Assembly (NCBI RefSeq): GCF_963675165.1
Contig: NC_087384.1
Coordinates: forward strand, 5,387,182-5,451,181
Length of the DNA stretch: 64,000 nucleotides
Source of the DNA: Halichondria panicea
Taxonomy: Eukaryota; Porifera; Demospongiae; Suberitida; Halichondriidae
Direction of reading: 5' to 3'
Within the stretch, counting starts at the first letter, position 1. The number at the start of each line of letters is the position of its first letter. Below, in pieces: positions 45,009-56,942 of the stretch. The translations under genes and the position numbers were made by a program. Under the pieces are notes generated by a model. The model saw only the letters and a list, made by a program, of their open reading frames with translations. It did no database searches and was not told the DNA's origin.

Positions 45009-47669
45009 CACACTAATTTCAAGCACATCAATTTATACATGCATGTAACTGCATGTATTATAGGTTGTGCTTTAATGACACACACCATGCCATGCACTAT
45101 AGTGAATGGTGTGTAATATTAAGCTGGTACAGTAGATGTACAGGAATTCTCAACATACCTCGACTTCTTTTCGTGAGTAGTCAAACTCAGGAATGTCCAC
45201 TCCTTCATTCAGTGGGGCAGAGTTAACCTTCACAGTAACATTCTTGTCAGAGTCAAAGACGTCAACATCATACTGGGCCAAAATCCACCTACATTTTGAA
45301 AGAAAGGTATACTACCGTATATAGTGCAAATTTGAGGCACTTAAATTTCGTGGATTGGCCTCTAAAAGTATTTTGTTGATAAATTTCGAATTTCAATATT
45401 TTGAAATTTCGTGGGTTGACTGGCTGCTTATGAAAGCCACGCCTTAATCTTTGCAAGTTATAGCAGATAATTCTAATTGAAGAACAATTTGCGTGGAATT
45501 AATTTTCATGTAGGACTCACTGCTAACCCACGAAAACAGCGAAAATTAAGCCCCTCGAAAATTTCACGCTATATGGTATTAATTAATTATGGAGCACCTC
45601 CAATAAATTATGTGAACTTTACACGTACTTTTTTTCTGGCTTCCATTTATATTGCCTTTGCACTCGCTGACGAATGTACTGGACTTTCCAAGAGCTCTCA
45701 TTGTTTGGAGACGATCCACGAAGAATGACGTGAAGTCTTCTACCGGGACTGTACAAGGGTTATCACATGACCAACATAATTATGCATGTTCTATACATGT
45801 ACACGTAGGTAACTCACAGTCTGCACAGAGAATTAGTAATGGTATGGGCTATCTGATACGGTTTACTCTTTTGATGCTCAGCCAGCAAGGTGCTTCGGTA
45901 CATTCAGATATCCTGAAGTCATTTGCTGAAGAGAAAAAATGACTGATTGAAAATAAATACCAATCTGATAATACTTACTGTCCTGGTAAACCAATATTTA
46001 ATTTTGCTCGATTCACAAACGCTTGCTTTCTGTACACAGCATCCAGATAAAACACATCACCACCTTCATACACAGCGATGACAGCTGAGTAGATTCCTTC
46101 ATCTTTACTCTCCACTACTTAGATCAAGGTCATTCTGGTGACCACTTCTTTATCGAGCAGCTCCCTCCCAGCAAACAGTCGCCCAATATCAGCTTCGGTC
46201 ACTCTGGGTAAGACAAGCAAAAAAAGTCAAAATGCAATGTTTTTGCATCTTACTGGGTGTTGAAAGCCGTTTTTCTTAGCAACTTGGATCTTATCCACTC
46301 TTGGTGAGTTAAGTTAGCAGAAAGTGCCTTTTCTGGATTTATTTTCCAGTACAAGTGCCCAAATCTGTGTTTATTTGGATCAGATTACAATGGCATTTAC
46401 GTTTGCTTATATATATGTTACCTTGCTTCAAGTCCAACCTTGAAGTCACCTTTACTGCTACTCTTTTCGATGCTTTTAAAGAAATCTGCCAAGCTGTTGG
46501 GACGTGTAGTCTGTAAGAGGCGTGACAAATTACCTATCCTCGCTGCTGCTGATCTGTGTGTGTTTGCATGTGGGGGGTGGGGGGTGGTATAGATGCAGGG
46601 TTTGCATTCAGGTACTGGTTGGGGTCCATAGCGGCAATTTTACATACTAACAGGGTATTGAAATAACGGTTGACCTTTTTTTTAGCAAGTTACTTTTCTT
46701 ATTTCCCCTCTCTACTTCAAAATCCTGTATAACACCCTGAGATGCATGCTGTACACCATAATCATAACACCTAGTCCTCATCACACATTACATCACATGT
46801 ATTATGTATTATGTATAATAGAGTATAGGATTCATAATGATAATACCTTTCAGTAATTGGTTGTACTGATTTATCTTCAAGGACGTAGTATTCTAGTCCA
46901 CGTGTAAGTGGAGGAAGATATTGTTGGCATTGCATATCAATTTTCTTGGCAGTGATGCGAGCATTTGAAGAAGCAGCACTTGAGAAGCTATTATTCACGG
47001 ATACCTATATACACGTAACGAACATTTTTTTAGGATAGACTTATCACACGCATGACAGTATAATTATGTAAAAATTCTACACAGCAATAAAGTGCATGAA
47101 TTGTATATAATTATGCATGAAGCAGTTATAATGACAATTGTGCATATAAATGTACCCTTGGATCTATCCAGTAGTACTTCTTAGCAAGACTACTAGCTAG
47201 AGTGATCTCCTCCATTTCATACAGAGCATCGATGACATCCTTCCAGTAAGCATCATCAGGCTTATTCCTCAACCATTTATCAAAGCCGCTTGCTTTTGTT
47301 GCTCAATATCATTTGGAATATTCTTCTCTATCTTATCGTTTTCAAACTTTTCCACTCCCAAGTTAATCATGAGCAGCTGCCATGTAACGATAGAGTCGAG
47401 TTCTTTCAGCAGATCCTTCAGTAAGGGCCTTGACTTCATATGTGGCTTCTCTGTGAATATATTAACATTTTCTTACAACTCTGAACATGCACGTGTACCA
47501 TGACTTTCACAGAGATATATTTTCATGTTCAGAACTGCTGAGTCTATAAAATACGGACCGAAGTCAATATTTTAACTTTGTCTGGGTAAAAACTGGACTA
47601 TTCATATCAAACGTGTATTCTTCTGTGATCATGCTTCGAGGTACACTCCCCATGTTGTGAGCTCAGAGG

Positions 47670-47875
47670 TACCGTATAGCGGGAAATTTTCGCGAGTGCA
47701 AATTTTCGTTAACAGAAATTTCGGGGGTTCTAATATTCGTGGTTCAGTGCCAGGAAATGATATCCACCCATAGCGTTGCACGTGATATATGAATGTGCAT
47801 GGGATTTAAATAACGCGAAATTTTGCAGCTCACAAAACCTCACGAAACCTACGAAAATGTCCCACTATAATACGT
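47670..47875. mobile_element. TACCGTATAGCG-family element upstream of copy C
   Basis: Left end TACCGTATAGCGGGAAATTT and degraded right end CCCACTATAATACG. It is in the same place as the element at 10340 in copy A. Confidence 0.55.
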
Positions 47876-48371
47876 TATATCTTCTTTATGCATGTACGGC
47901 TGCTGCATGGTTATATAGGGTGCATGAAAAAGCAGGAAACTGAAAGCGGAAAAGCCGTTACGCGCGGAGCTGTCTTAAGTTAACGACCGTTACCATGCAT
48001 TCTATGTTTTTTTTGCTAATCAGAACAATGAATATGAATAAGAAAATATAATTATAGAACATTGATTTATAGCTATACTACAATATCGGTAAACATACAT
48101 GTGTATGAACTCATTATAACAAAATTCCTTGTCATTTTGATTTGGACAGTCCTTAATGCCCCTGAGCGTGAGCCGGACCATGACTGATGACCGTTAATTA
48201 GGGTTAGGCAGCCCCTCTAGAAGAGTGCAACCCCGCTAATTAGTTATAATATTATTGCTCCCTAATTCAGTACTTATATGTAGTAGTAAAGACGTGGCGC
48301 CTAGCCACTAGTCATAGCCATGCACGGCTCAGTCAATGACTGTCTAATAATATGCCCTCTTTTTGATTCCA

Positions 48372-48398
48372 TGTATATATATATATATATATATATAA
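48372..48398. repeat. (TA)n microsatellite
   Basis: A run of about 12 TA dinucleotides. Confidence 0.85.
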
Positions 48399-49186
48399 TC
48401 CGTTATTATTTTTATGACGCAAATTTTCAACACCCAGTGCCTGTATATACGACTTATTTGATCCATAGCCCTAGTAGAGTATACTCTCGTTAATCCGGCT
48501 ACCCTTGCGACAGTGCAGCTTGGCCGGAATAGTGAGGTGGCCGCAATAGCCGCGGCTAAAAAACGACCCTACCTCGAAATGACGGTTCTGTCTCCGAAGG
48601 ATAATGAATAATAATTGTGCTCTCTATTTAACTATAATCTGCAAACCACATCCAAAACATCAATCCGGTCGTAATAAACGTACATAACCTAGTTGCATGG
48701 GCCAAGCAGTACTTGCCAGTATACGGAATAGCAAGTGGCCGCATTTCAGGGTGAGTCTTGAGCAGTAAAAATCTAGCTAGCAATCCGTGCCAAACGAAAT
48801 GTCCAGTATATAGAGGTGACCGTAACGCATACTTTAGATAGCCAGAATAGCTATGTATAGTGTTGGTAATAATCCATTATCCCTGAGACAAAATTATAGT
48901 CATTAGATTCGATTGGGAGCCGCGGCTATTTTCTGAAATGCAGCACCTCGCTATTCTGGCCAACCAGAGAGTCTATATACTGCATGCATGCATGCTCTAA
49001 CACTTGAACAGTTTTATTTGCATCTGATACTATAACTAAATCAGGTCTTAAGGAGTGACGATTATTGAGGATGGTATTGTAGCTTGAGGTGAATCATCAA
49101 ATCTAAGACCTGGTATATCAACATACATAATTGCTGAGTACCATGTACCAAAAGACTCTTCAGTTGACTATACATGTAGTATAATG

Positions 49187-49230
49187 CGGAGTCCAACCAA
49201 CGCGTGAGCGCGAGTTGGTTGGACTCTGCC
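49187..49230. repeat. Hairpin, about 19-base arms
   Basis: GCGGAGTCCAACCAACGCG pairs with the complement GCGAGTTGGTTGGACTCTGC. Confidence 0.65.
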
Positions 49231-49435
49231 GAACTAGTAACGTACCACCTATAGAATATAGATAATTATGTGTACAGAGGATCTAGGAATATACATGCAC
49301 CTCGATCCACGTGCATGATAGACTACACTTCTGAGATCGTGATAGATCTACACAGGTTATTGTTTTGTGGTGTCTCAATTTTGTTGGTTTGGCTTGCCAT
49401 ACAATAATTATTGATCTACCAACCTTCATGCTCAT

Positions 49436-50842
49436 TGCTGACAGCTCTTCTTGTTACTCCAGCTCCCTGAGGGCATGCCATTTATTGTTATAGACTCAAA
49501 AAAACAGTAATAGCATGCATGGATGAACCACGTGGATAATGTGGTTACAACGAAACTGGCATGTACATATGTGGAGTAGATTCATTGACTCAGGGGGTAA
49601 AAGACATCAAAATGTGTGACCCCTGTCTTTAATACATGTGAACTGCAATGTGTCAAAATTCAAGGTTACATGCACTCTTGTATTAAATTATTGGACCTTA
49701 GTCGTTAGTCTTCAATAGATCTATATGATCTAGATCCTAGCATAATTTTCGGAATAATAGGGAGACTTCTAGCAACTAGCATATTAAATTGAGGCACTAA
49801 ATTAACATAATTTGACCCTCAGAGTCTGGTAGACCTAATTTTACATCTTATAATGTAGCTAGATAGACATCTATTACTGTATACTGTAAGCACTAGCCAT
49901 GCACTTAGGCAGGCATGGAGGAGTATTTTCTCTTTTGGCACTATAGAGGATTATATTTCATGCACTTTCTGTATAAATGCTACCTCAGGTACGTGTGCCG
50001 ATTTGTTTTTAATAGAATGAAGTTGAATAATACTAGCTATAGAGACAACGAAGCTACCTCAGGTAGTGCTATTAATATACCACTACAAAAAATTGATGTC
50101 TTTAAACTGAAACTGGCTGACTTTTTGAGAATAGTCAAAAAGAATAATAGGCAAAATAAAAAGCCAAGCCCTATAGTGACAAAGTCCCAGACCTTAGCCG
50201 GAAACTATTAGTCTTTTCATAACCAATTGATTACCCCACACTATACATTTACTGTTCCGGATGCACTGTAGTTTGCAGCTTTCGAAGTGAGTGCATGCAA
50301 TGATCTGGCCGGTACATATTATGAGACAGGGGAGTACATGGGCCATTCTATAGGTCTACAGCCTTTCCGAGTTCTGTCCACAAGTGATTTACTCCTGTTT
50401 GAACCACATGCACCTACTAGACTATATTGAGGTTATCATAACAAATTATTTAGTTGGGCGTAGCCAAACCCATGCATGAACCGTGGAAGCTTAGGGTTCA
50501 GCTCCGCCAACTATGTGTCAACACAAGCAATACAGCTCCAACAAAAATTCTAGTGCATGTTGCTATACAGTCAACGAGACTGCAATGGCCTTCAAAGTAA
50601 GCAAAACTATAATAATAGAGAAATAAGCTTGATTTCCAAATCCATGGCTATAGAGCCTATACGAGCAGAACCTACACCTGCATAGCCAATGAAAAGCAGG
50701 ATCTAGATAAGGTATATCTATGTGTTATAGTGTCCCAAAGCACGAGGGCGTACATAGATAGATCTATAAACATGCACACACACAAACACACTATCGTCTG
50801 CCTCTGGTGCACCGAGACATAATGAGAGATCTACATGCAAGG
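49436..50842. other. Spacer upstream of copy C, no gene seen
   Basis: Homologous to the spacers upstream of copies A and B. A plus-strand frame at 49915-50211 has no supporting features. Confidence 0.4.
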
Positions 50843-53343
50843 TTAGGAGTCCAGTAGCTTTGAAATGTACTCTTGAAAATTGTTCCTTTCTCTGAAAACC
50901 TCTGTTTCCCTGCGTCCAGTGTCACCAGCCCCGGTGGACTGGTGTGCAGCCTCAGGGCGTTGCTTGACTGAGCCCTGCAACTGATCTGTTCTTGTCTTGA
51001 GCTCATCAATAACCCTGCATGTGGGAGGTCATAAATGTGTTATATATAAAGTCAGTATAGCTACTTCATCAAGCGGAAATGCACATTCATAAATTCATAA
51101 TGGTCCCACTCCTTCATCACTTATAGGGGGTGACTGGGCTATCGTAACACTGACAGCATAATTTTAGTACCGTATATCTTCTAATTTATCGGACAGCAAA
51201 AAATAATTATTTTGGAAATTGTCCGGGTATATAATTGGAACTGATTTTTATAGAGCACGCGAAGTGTCCGGAATAATTAGAACAAGCAAGCAGCTGCATG
51301 TGAGTTAGCTAAGTTTAATAGAACAGTACGACTGAATAGTTGCACTAGCTATCTAAAACTAGCCACTCAAAGCTGCAGCACTCTAAGTCTTACTTGCCGT
51401 CTATGAATGGTAACTCAACTTTTCAAGGCATTGTCCAGATATTTAGAACAAATGTAATATTAAAGTACTGGAGTGTCCGTTGTATTAGAACAACGAAAAT
51501 TGCCCAAAAGAATGTCCGGGGTATTTAGAAGTGTCCGATAAATTAGAAGATATACGGTAATCACATGGCATGGAATTGAAGGCTATTGACTTCGATATCC
51601 TTTTCTGGAAACTATCCTCATAACACGTACACGCATCACCTTGTTCTCTCTGCAAGTCTCTCTTCAAGTTCACCATTTCTCTGCACTAGTGCCACACACT
51701 CGGCTTTGAGCGTGTTCTGGGAGAGAGGACATTGGATAATATCAAGAGTTCATTAGGAAAAGTATGCAACTCCAATAACAAAAGGCATTCCGTCTGACCT
51801 ACGTCACAGATAACTCATAGCGTAACCGCAGTTAGTAGGAAAGGCAATAAATGACAAGCTTTTGAGAAATGGAAATGTACAGCCAGTCAGCCTTTCCCAG
51901 GCGTGGTTACTATTCTGCACCAGACACAAAGAATTATAGGTGTTGCACTAGCTTGGTACCAGGCCTAATTGAATGCTGTGTCGAAAAAAGGACACCCATT
52001 ACATGGGGTGTTAGCTGAATCTAATCGTTCACTAACGTAAAACTTTAGGAAATTATACCGGAAACTAGTACGTTCACTAGGATAGTAAATCTCTATAACT
52101 GAAGCTATGGCTTATATAATTATGCCCTCTATTGCCTTGGCCAAGAAGGTTTGCATCACCCATGCATACAATAGACACCAGGCCGCATTTTTCGCTAAGT
52201 GTTGCACCAAAGGGGTACATGCGTCACAAATAGCTAATAGTTATTGCTCCCACTAACTTACTACAGTTTCCATAGCTTTACTGGTCATTTTGGGCTGCTT
52301 TGATCTTGGAGCCATGGAAACCTTCAGCTCAGCATTCACCTCTCTAATGACCCGCTGGATTTGCTGCTCTGCCTGTCTTTTAGTTGCTCCCCTCAGATCT
52401 CCAGTACTTTGTCTAATTGGGGTTAGGGGGTTGAGGGGGTGGGGGGGGGTAGAGCATGAAAATACAGTACATTAATCGAATATATACAGTGTATATACAC
52501 AGCGGAAACATGCATGCAATTTGCAGTGTGTACGTGACTCTGAGTGTGCAGAGTTGGGTATTTTACTCAACCCTAGATCTGGTTTGCCCCTTTGGAATTT
52601 AAAACTCAAACATAATGCAACTAAAATCTGTTTTGCCTCCTCTTGAAAATAACTGGAAAGCACACATGTGAACAGGACTACGACACTAAAATGGATGTAT
52701 CATACCCATTGAGGTCTGGGGGCATGCACAATTGCACACTAACAATTCTTTATACAGCTAGAGTGACTCACTCCAGAGCAGCCATGACAATGTTGTTGAG
52801 CAGTGTGAGCATCTCTTGTGGAATGGGCTGCCACTTCCCTCTCTCGGATGAACTGAAGACCACCTCCTTTGTTAGACTGGCTTCTTTCTTGGGTTGGGTC
52901 TTGGTCACTCTACTCCTGAATGTAGACAATCACATTGTGAGTGGAGAACGTAACCATTCTTAAAACAGATACCATATAAAATATAAGAGATACCTTTCGT
53001 TCTTTCTCACTCGACTATCAGCTTCGGATCCATAGCAATCGACCAGCTCTGCTTTCTTCGCTAAAGTTGAGCTCTTTCCCTTGTTCTCTCTCTTTTTTGT
53101 ACGACCTTCATGTTGCTCGTCTACTTCAAAAGATATGACATGTTTCGAAGTCTTACTTGCAAGCGTTGTCTTGCGCTTGATGGGTGATTTGTGAGGTGAG
53201 AGAGAGTAATTTCTACCTCGAATGATAGTGATTCCTCGATCATCTTCACTATTTGAAGCTGTTCGAGCCTTTTTTGGAGAAGATAAGGACAACCTCTTTG
53301 ATGGATACTCCTCTTCACTGAAATCACTTTCACTTATTTCCAT
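50843..53343 (-). CDS. Coiled-coil protein resembling kinetochore CENP-Q, 297 aa
   Basis: Five exons join in phase: 53343-52994, 52915-52772, 52412-52262, 51716-51640, 51014-50843 (894 nt). The first 116 residues are Ser/Lys-rich and disordered (SLSPHKSPIKRK). Next come GKWQPIPQEMLTLLNNIVM, an Arg/Gln-rich helix (KRQAEQQIQRVIREVNAELK) and a long coiled coil (ALVQRNGELEERLAERTR, VIDELKTRTDQLQ). CENP-Q, a subunit of the CENP-O/P/Q/U/R inner-kinetochore complex, has the same plan of basic disordered N-terminus, a W-x-P motif before a helix, and coiled coil; its human form has about 268 residues. The match is by architecture and motif memory only. The start could lie further upstream, since the frame stays open to a possible acceptor near 53380. 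Confidence 0.55.
51168..51559. mobile_element. TIR element in the last intron of the CENP-Q-like gene
   Basis: Inverted ends TACCGTATATCTTCTAATTT and its complement, with GTCCG phrases repeated inside. The equivalent introns in fragments 1 and 2 (31270-31310 and 41690-41710) lack it, so it inserted after the duplication or was never in those copies. Confidence 0.8.
52417..52451 (+). repeat. G-rich tract with G-quadruplex potential
   Basis: Runs of four to nine G separated by short TTA, TTGA and T spacers on the plus strand. On the coding strand this is the C-rich polypyrimidine tract directly before the exon 3 acceptor. Confidence 0.6.
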
Positions 53344-53428
53344 CTCAAGCACTTCAGAAGTGGTATAGGTCCCCTCCTCTATAGGTCAGAAGTGGGCGTA
53401 AGTCTTTTTGAAGTGCTCAAGAAACGAC

Positions 53429-54434
53429 CCGGTGTCATAAAATTTTGGGCCCCCCCATGTTTAGGCCCCCCGGGCCTAGAATTTTAAAATTTTGGGCCTC
53501 CCGGCCCCCCAGGGGGTCCAAACTGTTAACATTCTAGGCCCCCCTCTTCTGCTATCCTTTTCTGCACGATAGAATGAAGTCAAAGAGATATAATAATATG
53601 GTAAGGTTAGCTCTATTAGTTGACAAAGCATCAAAGAGACTGCATGCATGCAAAGACTCTGTATCAAAGTAGCAAAAATGTTTGCATTATTATTCTATCA
53701 AAGTGAAGGAAGATTTATCTTTCAAGTTACTCATGCTTTACCTATAAGAGCTTTGATGCAGCTCTGCAATGTTGGATCTGCCTGTAAGACAATCGATGTT
53801 GTTGTATAGCTATCGCCATATTTGCAACTTTGTGCTTACTTTCTCAGCCAAATTTCAGGACAAAAAAGTATAAAACACACAATTTCAGTGCAAAGACAAC
53901 AATTCATATCTTCCTCCATGTTTTCCTATACATAGAAGATGTAAATTGTTGTGGGGATGCCCCAATAGCATCACTGGCTCAGCTCTCAAGTAATGTGGAA
54001 TCACAGATAGAAGTCAAGAGAGAAACTGTTGTATCATGGTGGAATCACAATAGCAGTTTCCTTTCGGAACAAGGGTAATCTTGGACAGTCCTGACCAATT
54101 CGGGACAGTTGGCACCTATGTGCTTCGTGCTGCATGAGGCCTGATTCATAGAATGACATGGTGCAGTGTGATGGCTGTGAGACCAGTGGTATATACTACT
54201 GTACATGCATGAAATGTGTGTGTGTGAGGAGAGCTGCATTCAGTAACTGGCACTGCATAGACTGTGAAGACCATAGAAGACTGTATTGGTGTATTTTGAG
54301 AATGCACTGTCACATAATGTTACCGCTGTTGTGCTGTTAATGGGGGGCCTAAAATTTTAAGAGGGGGCCTAAACTGTTAAAATTCTAGGCCCGGGGGCCA
54401 ATCTCATGGGGGGCCTAAAATTTTATGACACCGG
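53429..54434. mobile_element. 1-kb DNA transposon with GC-rich ends and a PHD-like finger remnant
   Basis: Terminal inverted repeats are CCGGTGTCATAAAATTTT followed by GGCCCCCC. Inside each end are further inverted blocks of TAGGCCCCCC and AATTTTAAAATTTT. The plus-strand interior has frames at 53830-54078 and 54158-54340; the latter begins MVQCDGCE and includes WHCIDCE, the spacing of the first and last Cys pairs of a PHD finger, with the His part altered. No catalytic transposase core is visible. It sits between two divergent genes, 43 bases from the dehydrogenase start. Confidence 0.7.
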
Positions 54435-54476
54435 CCCCATTGACATACATCAACCTCTGGTGCAGAACTAGAAACC

Positions 54477-56694
54477 ATGGCAAGTTACCCTGGAATAGAG
54501 AGGTGGAGAGGTAAGGTTGCTCTGGTGACAGGAGCATCATGTGGGATTGGCTATGACCTGTCCAAGCGTCTCTGTGAGCTGGGAATGAATGTGGTGGGCT
54601 GTGCAAGGACTGTCGACACAATACAGGTACGTACATCTAACCGTACTCCCCTCCCTCCGGCCCGTCCCTTTCCCAAAATTGCTTATCACTTTTTGGTCAC
54701 TTCTGTTTGCAGCCTAATACACCATTCGTTACATTTGTGCATGCACGGAAAATCTGGTAGGGGTGTAATGTTTAATAGCTACAGAAATGAGCTGGGAAAA
54801 TCTTACAACCTTGACTCTGGCCGTAGTGTAGCTGCACAACCTTTTAGAGACATGTGCATTAACGAGGAAGGTTAGGTGTTAGAGGCGTAGCCAGGATTTT
54901 GGGGGAGGGGGCGGGGGCTTTGTATTGAGAAAATCCTGACAATGCCCTAGCTGTGATTCTAATACAGTAACAGGTATACTTTCCCGCAGGCTCTATCTGC
55001 TGAGCTGGGTGGTGCTGGGTGTGGGAGGTTGGTGGCTGTCAAGTGTGACGTGAAAAAGGAAGAAGATGTCAAAGCCACGTTTGAGGTAGCCAAGAAAGAG
55101 TTTGGTGGAGTGGACGTTTGTGTTAGCAATGCTGGCTTGGGACACAATGCTCCTCTGCTTACTGGCAGCACTCAGGACTGGAGGGACATGTTGGAGGTGG
55201 GTATTGCGTGTAGAAATCCTGTTTCACATGTGGACTGCCTCTGTGCTGCCCTTCAAACCGTTAATGAACTTTTGCTTTTTCCTGCAGGTGAATGTTCTTG
55301 GTCTGTGTATCTGCAACCGTGAGTTCATGACTCAGCTCAAAGAGAGGGGAGTGAATGAGGGACACTTGTTCCTCATTAATAGGTATATATGTACGTTTAT
55401 ACACGTTTGACTTATTTATTTGCTTTCAGTATGTCTGGGCAGCGTGTTCCCCAGTTGCAAGCTGGGGGGACAAACGTTCACTTCTACTCTGCTACGAAGC
55501 ATGCAGTGACTGCACTTACTGAGGGGGTGAGGAGGGAGCTGAGGGCAATGGACTCCAAAGTCAGGGTCACAGTAAGTGCAATCCGTTGGTATTATGACAC
55601 AACAATAGTCTCCATAATTATGTCAGCCAACTAAATTAATTATTTGAGAGTGTTTGCATGTGCTTTTTCATTTTCACAGTCCATTTCTCCTGGGGTGGTC
55701 CGTACTGAATTTGCTGCTCGCTTGAAGAAGAATAGTGATGTGAAAACTGTGCAGGACGCTATGGGAGATGTATGTACTGTATGTAATGTACAGTAAGTAG
55801 ATGGTATAGGATAGACAAAATGAGACATTCCATTGCCTATTCCCCTACCAAACTTTCCTAACTGATTGACAATGTATGTATGGTAGCGTGGCCGAGCGGT
55901 CTAAGGCGCTGGTTTAAGGCACCAGTCATTTCGATGGCGTGGGTTCGAATCCCACCGCTGCCATTTTTGTGTTTTGTTATTAAACAAATACGTACATAAT
56001 TACAATTTATATAGTATACGTATACATGTACAGACCAGGTGTAATTCGTACAACAATAAATAATGTAGTAATTCAAAGTTCCAATGTTTCAAGGGAGAGG
56101 GTCTGCGAGTCCATTGTGCCCATCACTAACGTACATAATTATGTTTTTTAATTATGTTTTTTATTGCAGGTACTTGAGAGTGAGGACATCACCAGCTCCA
56201 TCGTATATGCCCTGGCTGTCCCACCCAGGATGGAGGTGTGTTTATAGTGTGTCTGTTTTATTCGGTTAAGTGGGCCTGCTAATAACGGAATGCTACCCCA
56301 TATATTGTGGTAGGAGATCAACGTATGTACTCTGTAATTTTCCCTGTGTGGGTTCCCTTCATGATACAGTATTTAGTATAATTATGCATTATCTAAGTAC
56401 AGTGACGTGGAACCCCTCTATAACGGACACCTTTGGGGAACAATGTTTTGGCCTTATACAGAGGTGGCCTTTGTTGAGAGCTTGTTTTGTACACAAACTG
56501 TTCATTATTTTGGGACATGGGTGACTGGCCGTTATAGAGCAGCTGGCCTTTATTTGGAGGTGGTTGTTAACGTACAGAGGTTCCACTGTATTTCTTACGT
56601 CTCTCACTTATATACTTGTACATGTGTAACACTACGTTTACATACACTACAGATCAATGATATCTTGATAAGACCAACTATCCAAGTGACCTGA
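54477..56694 (+). CDS. DHRS11: Short-chain dehydrogenase/reductase, DHRS11-like, 263 aa
   Basis: Seven exons join in phase: 54477-54626, 54990-55196, 55288-55382, 55430-55571, 55680-55769, 56170-56235, 56653-56694 (792 nt). The N-terminus MASYPGIERWRGKVALVTGA carries the Rossmann Gly motif TGASCGIG at 18-25. VSNAGLG is the NNAG-type motif with Asn replaced by Ser. The catalytic Tyr-x-x-x-Lys is Y170 and K174 (FYSATKHAVTALTEG), with Ser in INSMSG near 151-153. The SPGVVRTEF loop and C-terminal RPTIQVT match the DHRS11 family, cytosolic NADP(H)-dependent oxidoreductases acting on ketosteroids and other carbonyls (human form 260 residues). The closeness of the ends makes this the firmest orthology in the window. 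The preceding transposon crowds its promoter. Confidence 0.92.
55882..55963 (+). tRNA. tRNA-Leu (anticodon AAG)
   Basis: The acceptor GGTAGCG pairs with CGCTGCC (one G-T pair). The anticodon stem CTGGT/ACCAG holds the loop TTAAGGC, anticodon AAG at 55914-55916. It has a long variable arm (type II, as expected for Leu) and a T arm GTGGGTTCGAATCCCAC. Pol III box A (TGGCCGAGCGG) and box B (GGTTCGAATCC) are present, and a T-run terminator follows. It lies in intron 5 of the dehydrogenase on the same strand. Confidence 0.95.
56398..56590. mobile_element. Tc1/pogo-like MITE in intron 6 of the dehydrogenase
   Basis: Ends read TACAGTGACGTGGAACC and GGTTCCACTGTA. CAGTGGAACC termini with TA flanks are typical of pogo-type elements. 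The interior repeats GGCC and GTTATA phrases in inverted order. Confidence 0.65.
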
Positions 56695-56942
56695 GCAATG
56701 AGCCTCCATGCCATGCATGACTAGAACCGTGTAGTTGTACGTACGTACAATGTATGCGTGTACACTTTTTCAAACAAGAATTATTGGTTTTGTTTGTACA
56801 TAATTATTGTGGTGTATATAAGTATTACATTGTATTGTTGATGTTATCTCATGACGGTTGTATGCCATAGTAACAACTAATAACGACTTGCTATTCTTGG
56901 AGAATTTAATATTTAACTTGCATGAAATAATTATGCTATAAT

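Larger units (their letters stand above)
43565..49435 (-). pseudogene. Copy C of the death-domain gene (decayed)
   Basis: Exons correspond to those of copy B from exon 5 on. The last exon is 43780-43565, and a short first exon MSMKV (49435-49420) joins in phase to the death-domain exon. Lesions are a TAA at 46119-46121 in the equivalent of exon 9, where copy B has sense codons, and a one-base deletion at about 47281-47284 in the death-domain exon. Otherwise it is nearly identical to copy B. Like copy A, it has no sequence for the N-terminal death domain and helical module. Confidence 0.75.
42877..52324. repeat. Tandem segmental duplication, unit 2 (9.45 kb)
   Basis: The unit begins at the same break and runs into exon 3 of the complete CENP-Q-like gene at 52324, where sequence is continuous with the real 5' half. 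This marks it as the parental end of the array. It contains decayed copy C. Confidence 0.75.

Noticed and set aside
49915..50211. Plus-strand 98-codon frame with a Lys-rich end
   Set aside because: No counterpart frame in the homologous spacers of copies A and B, and no start or splice context.
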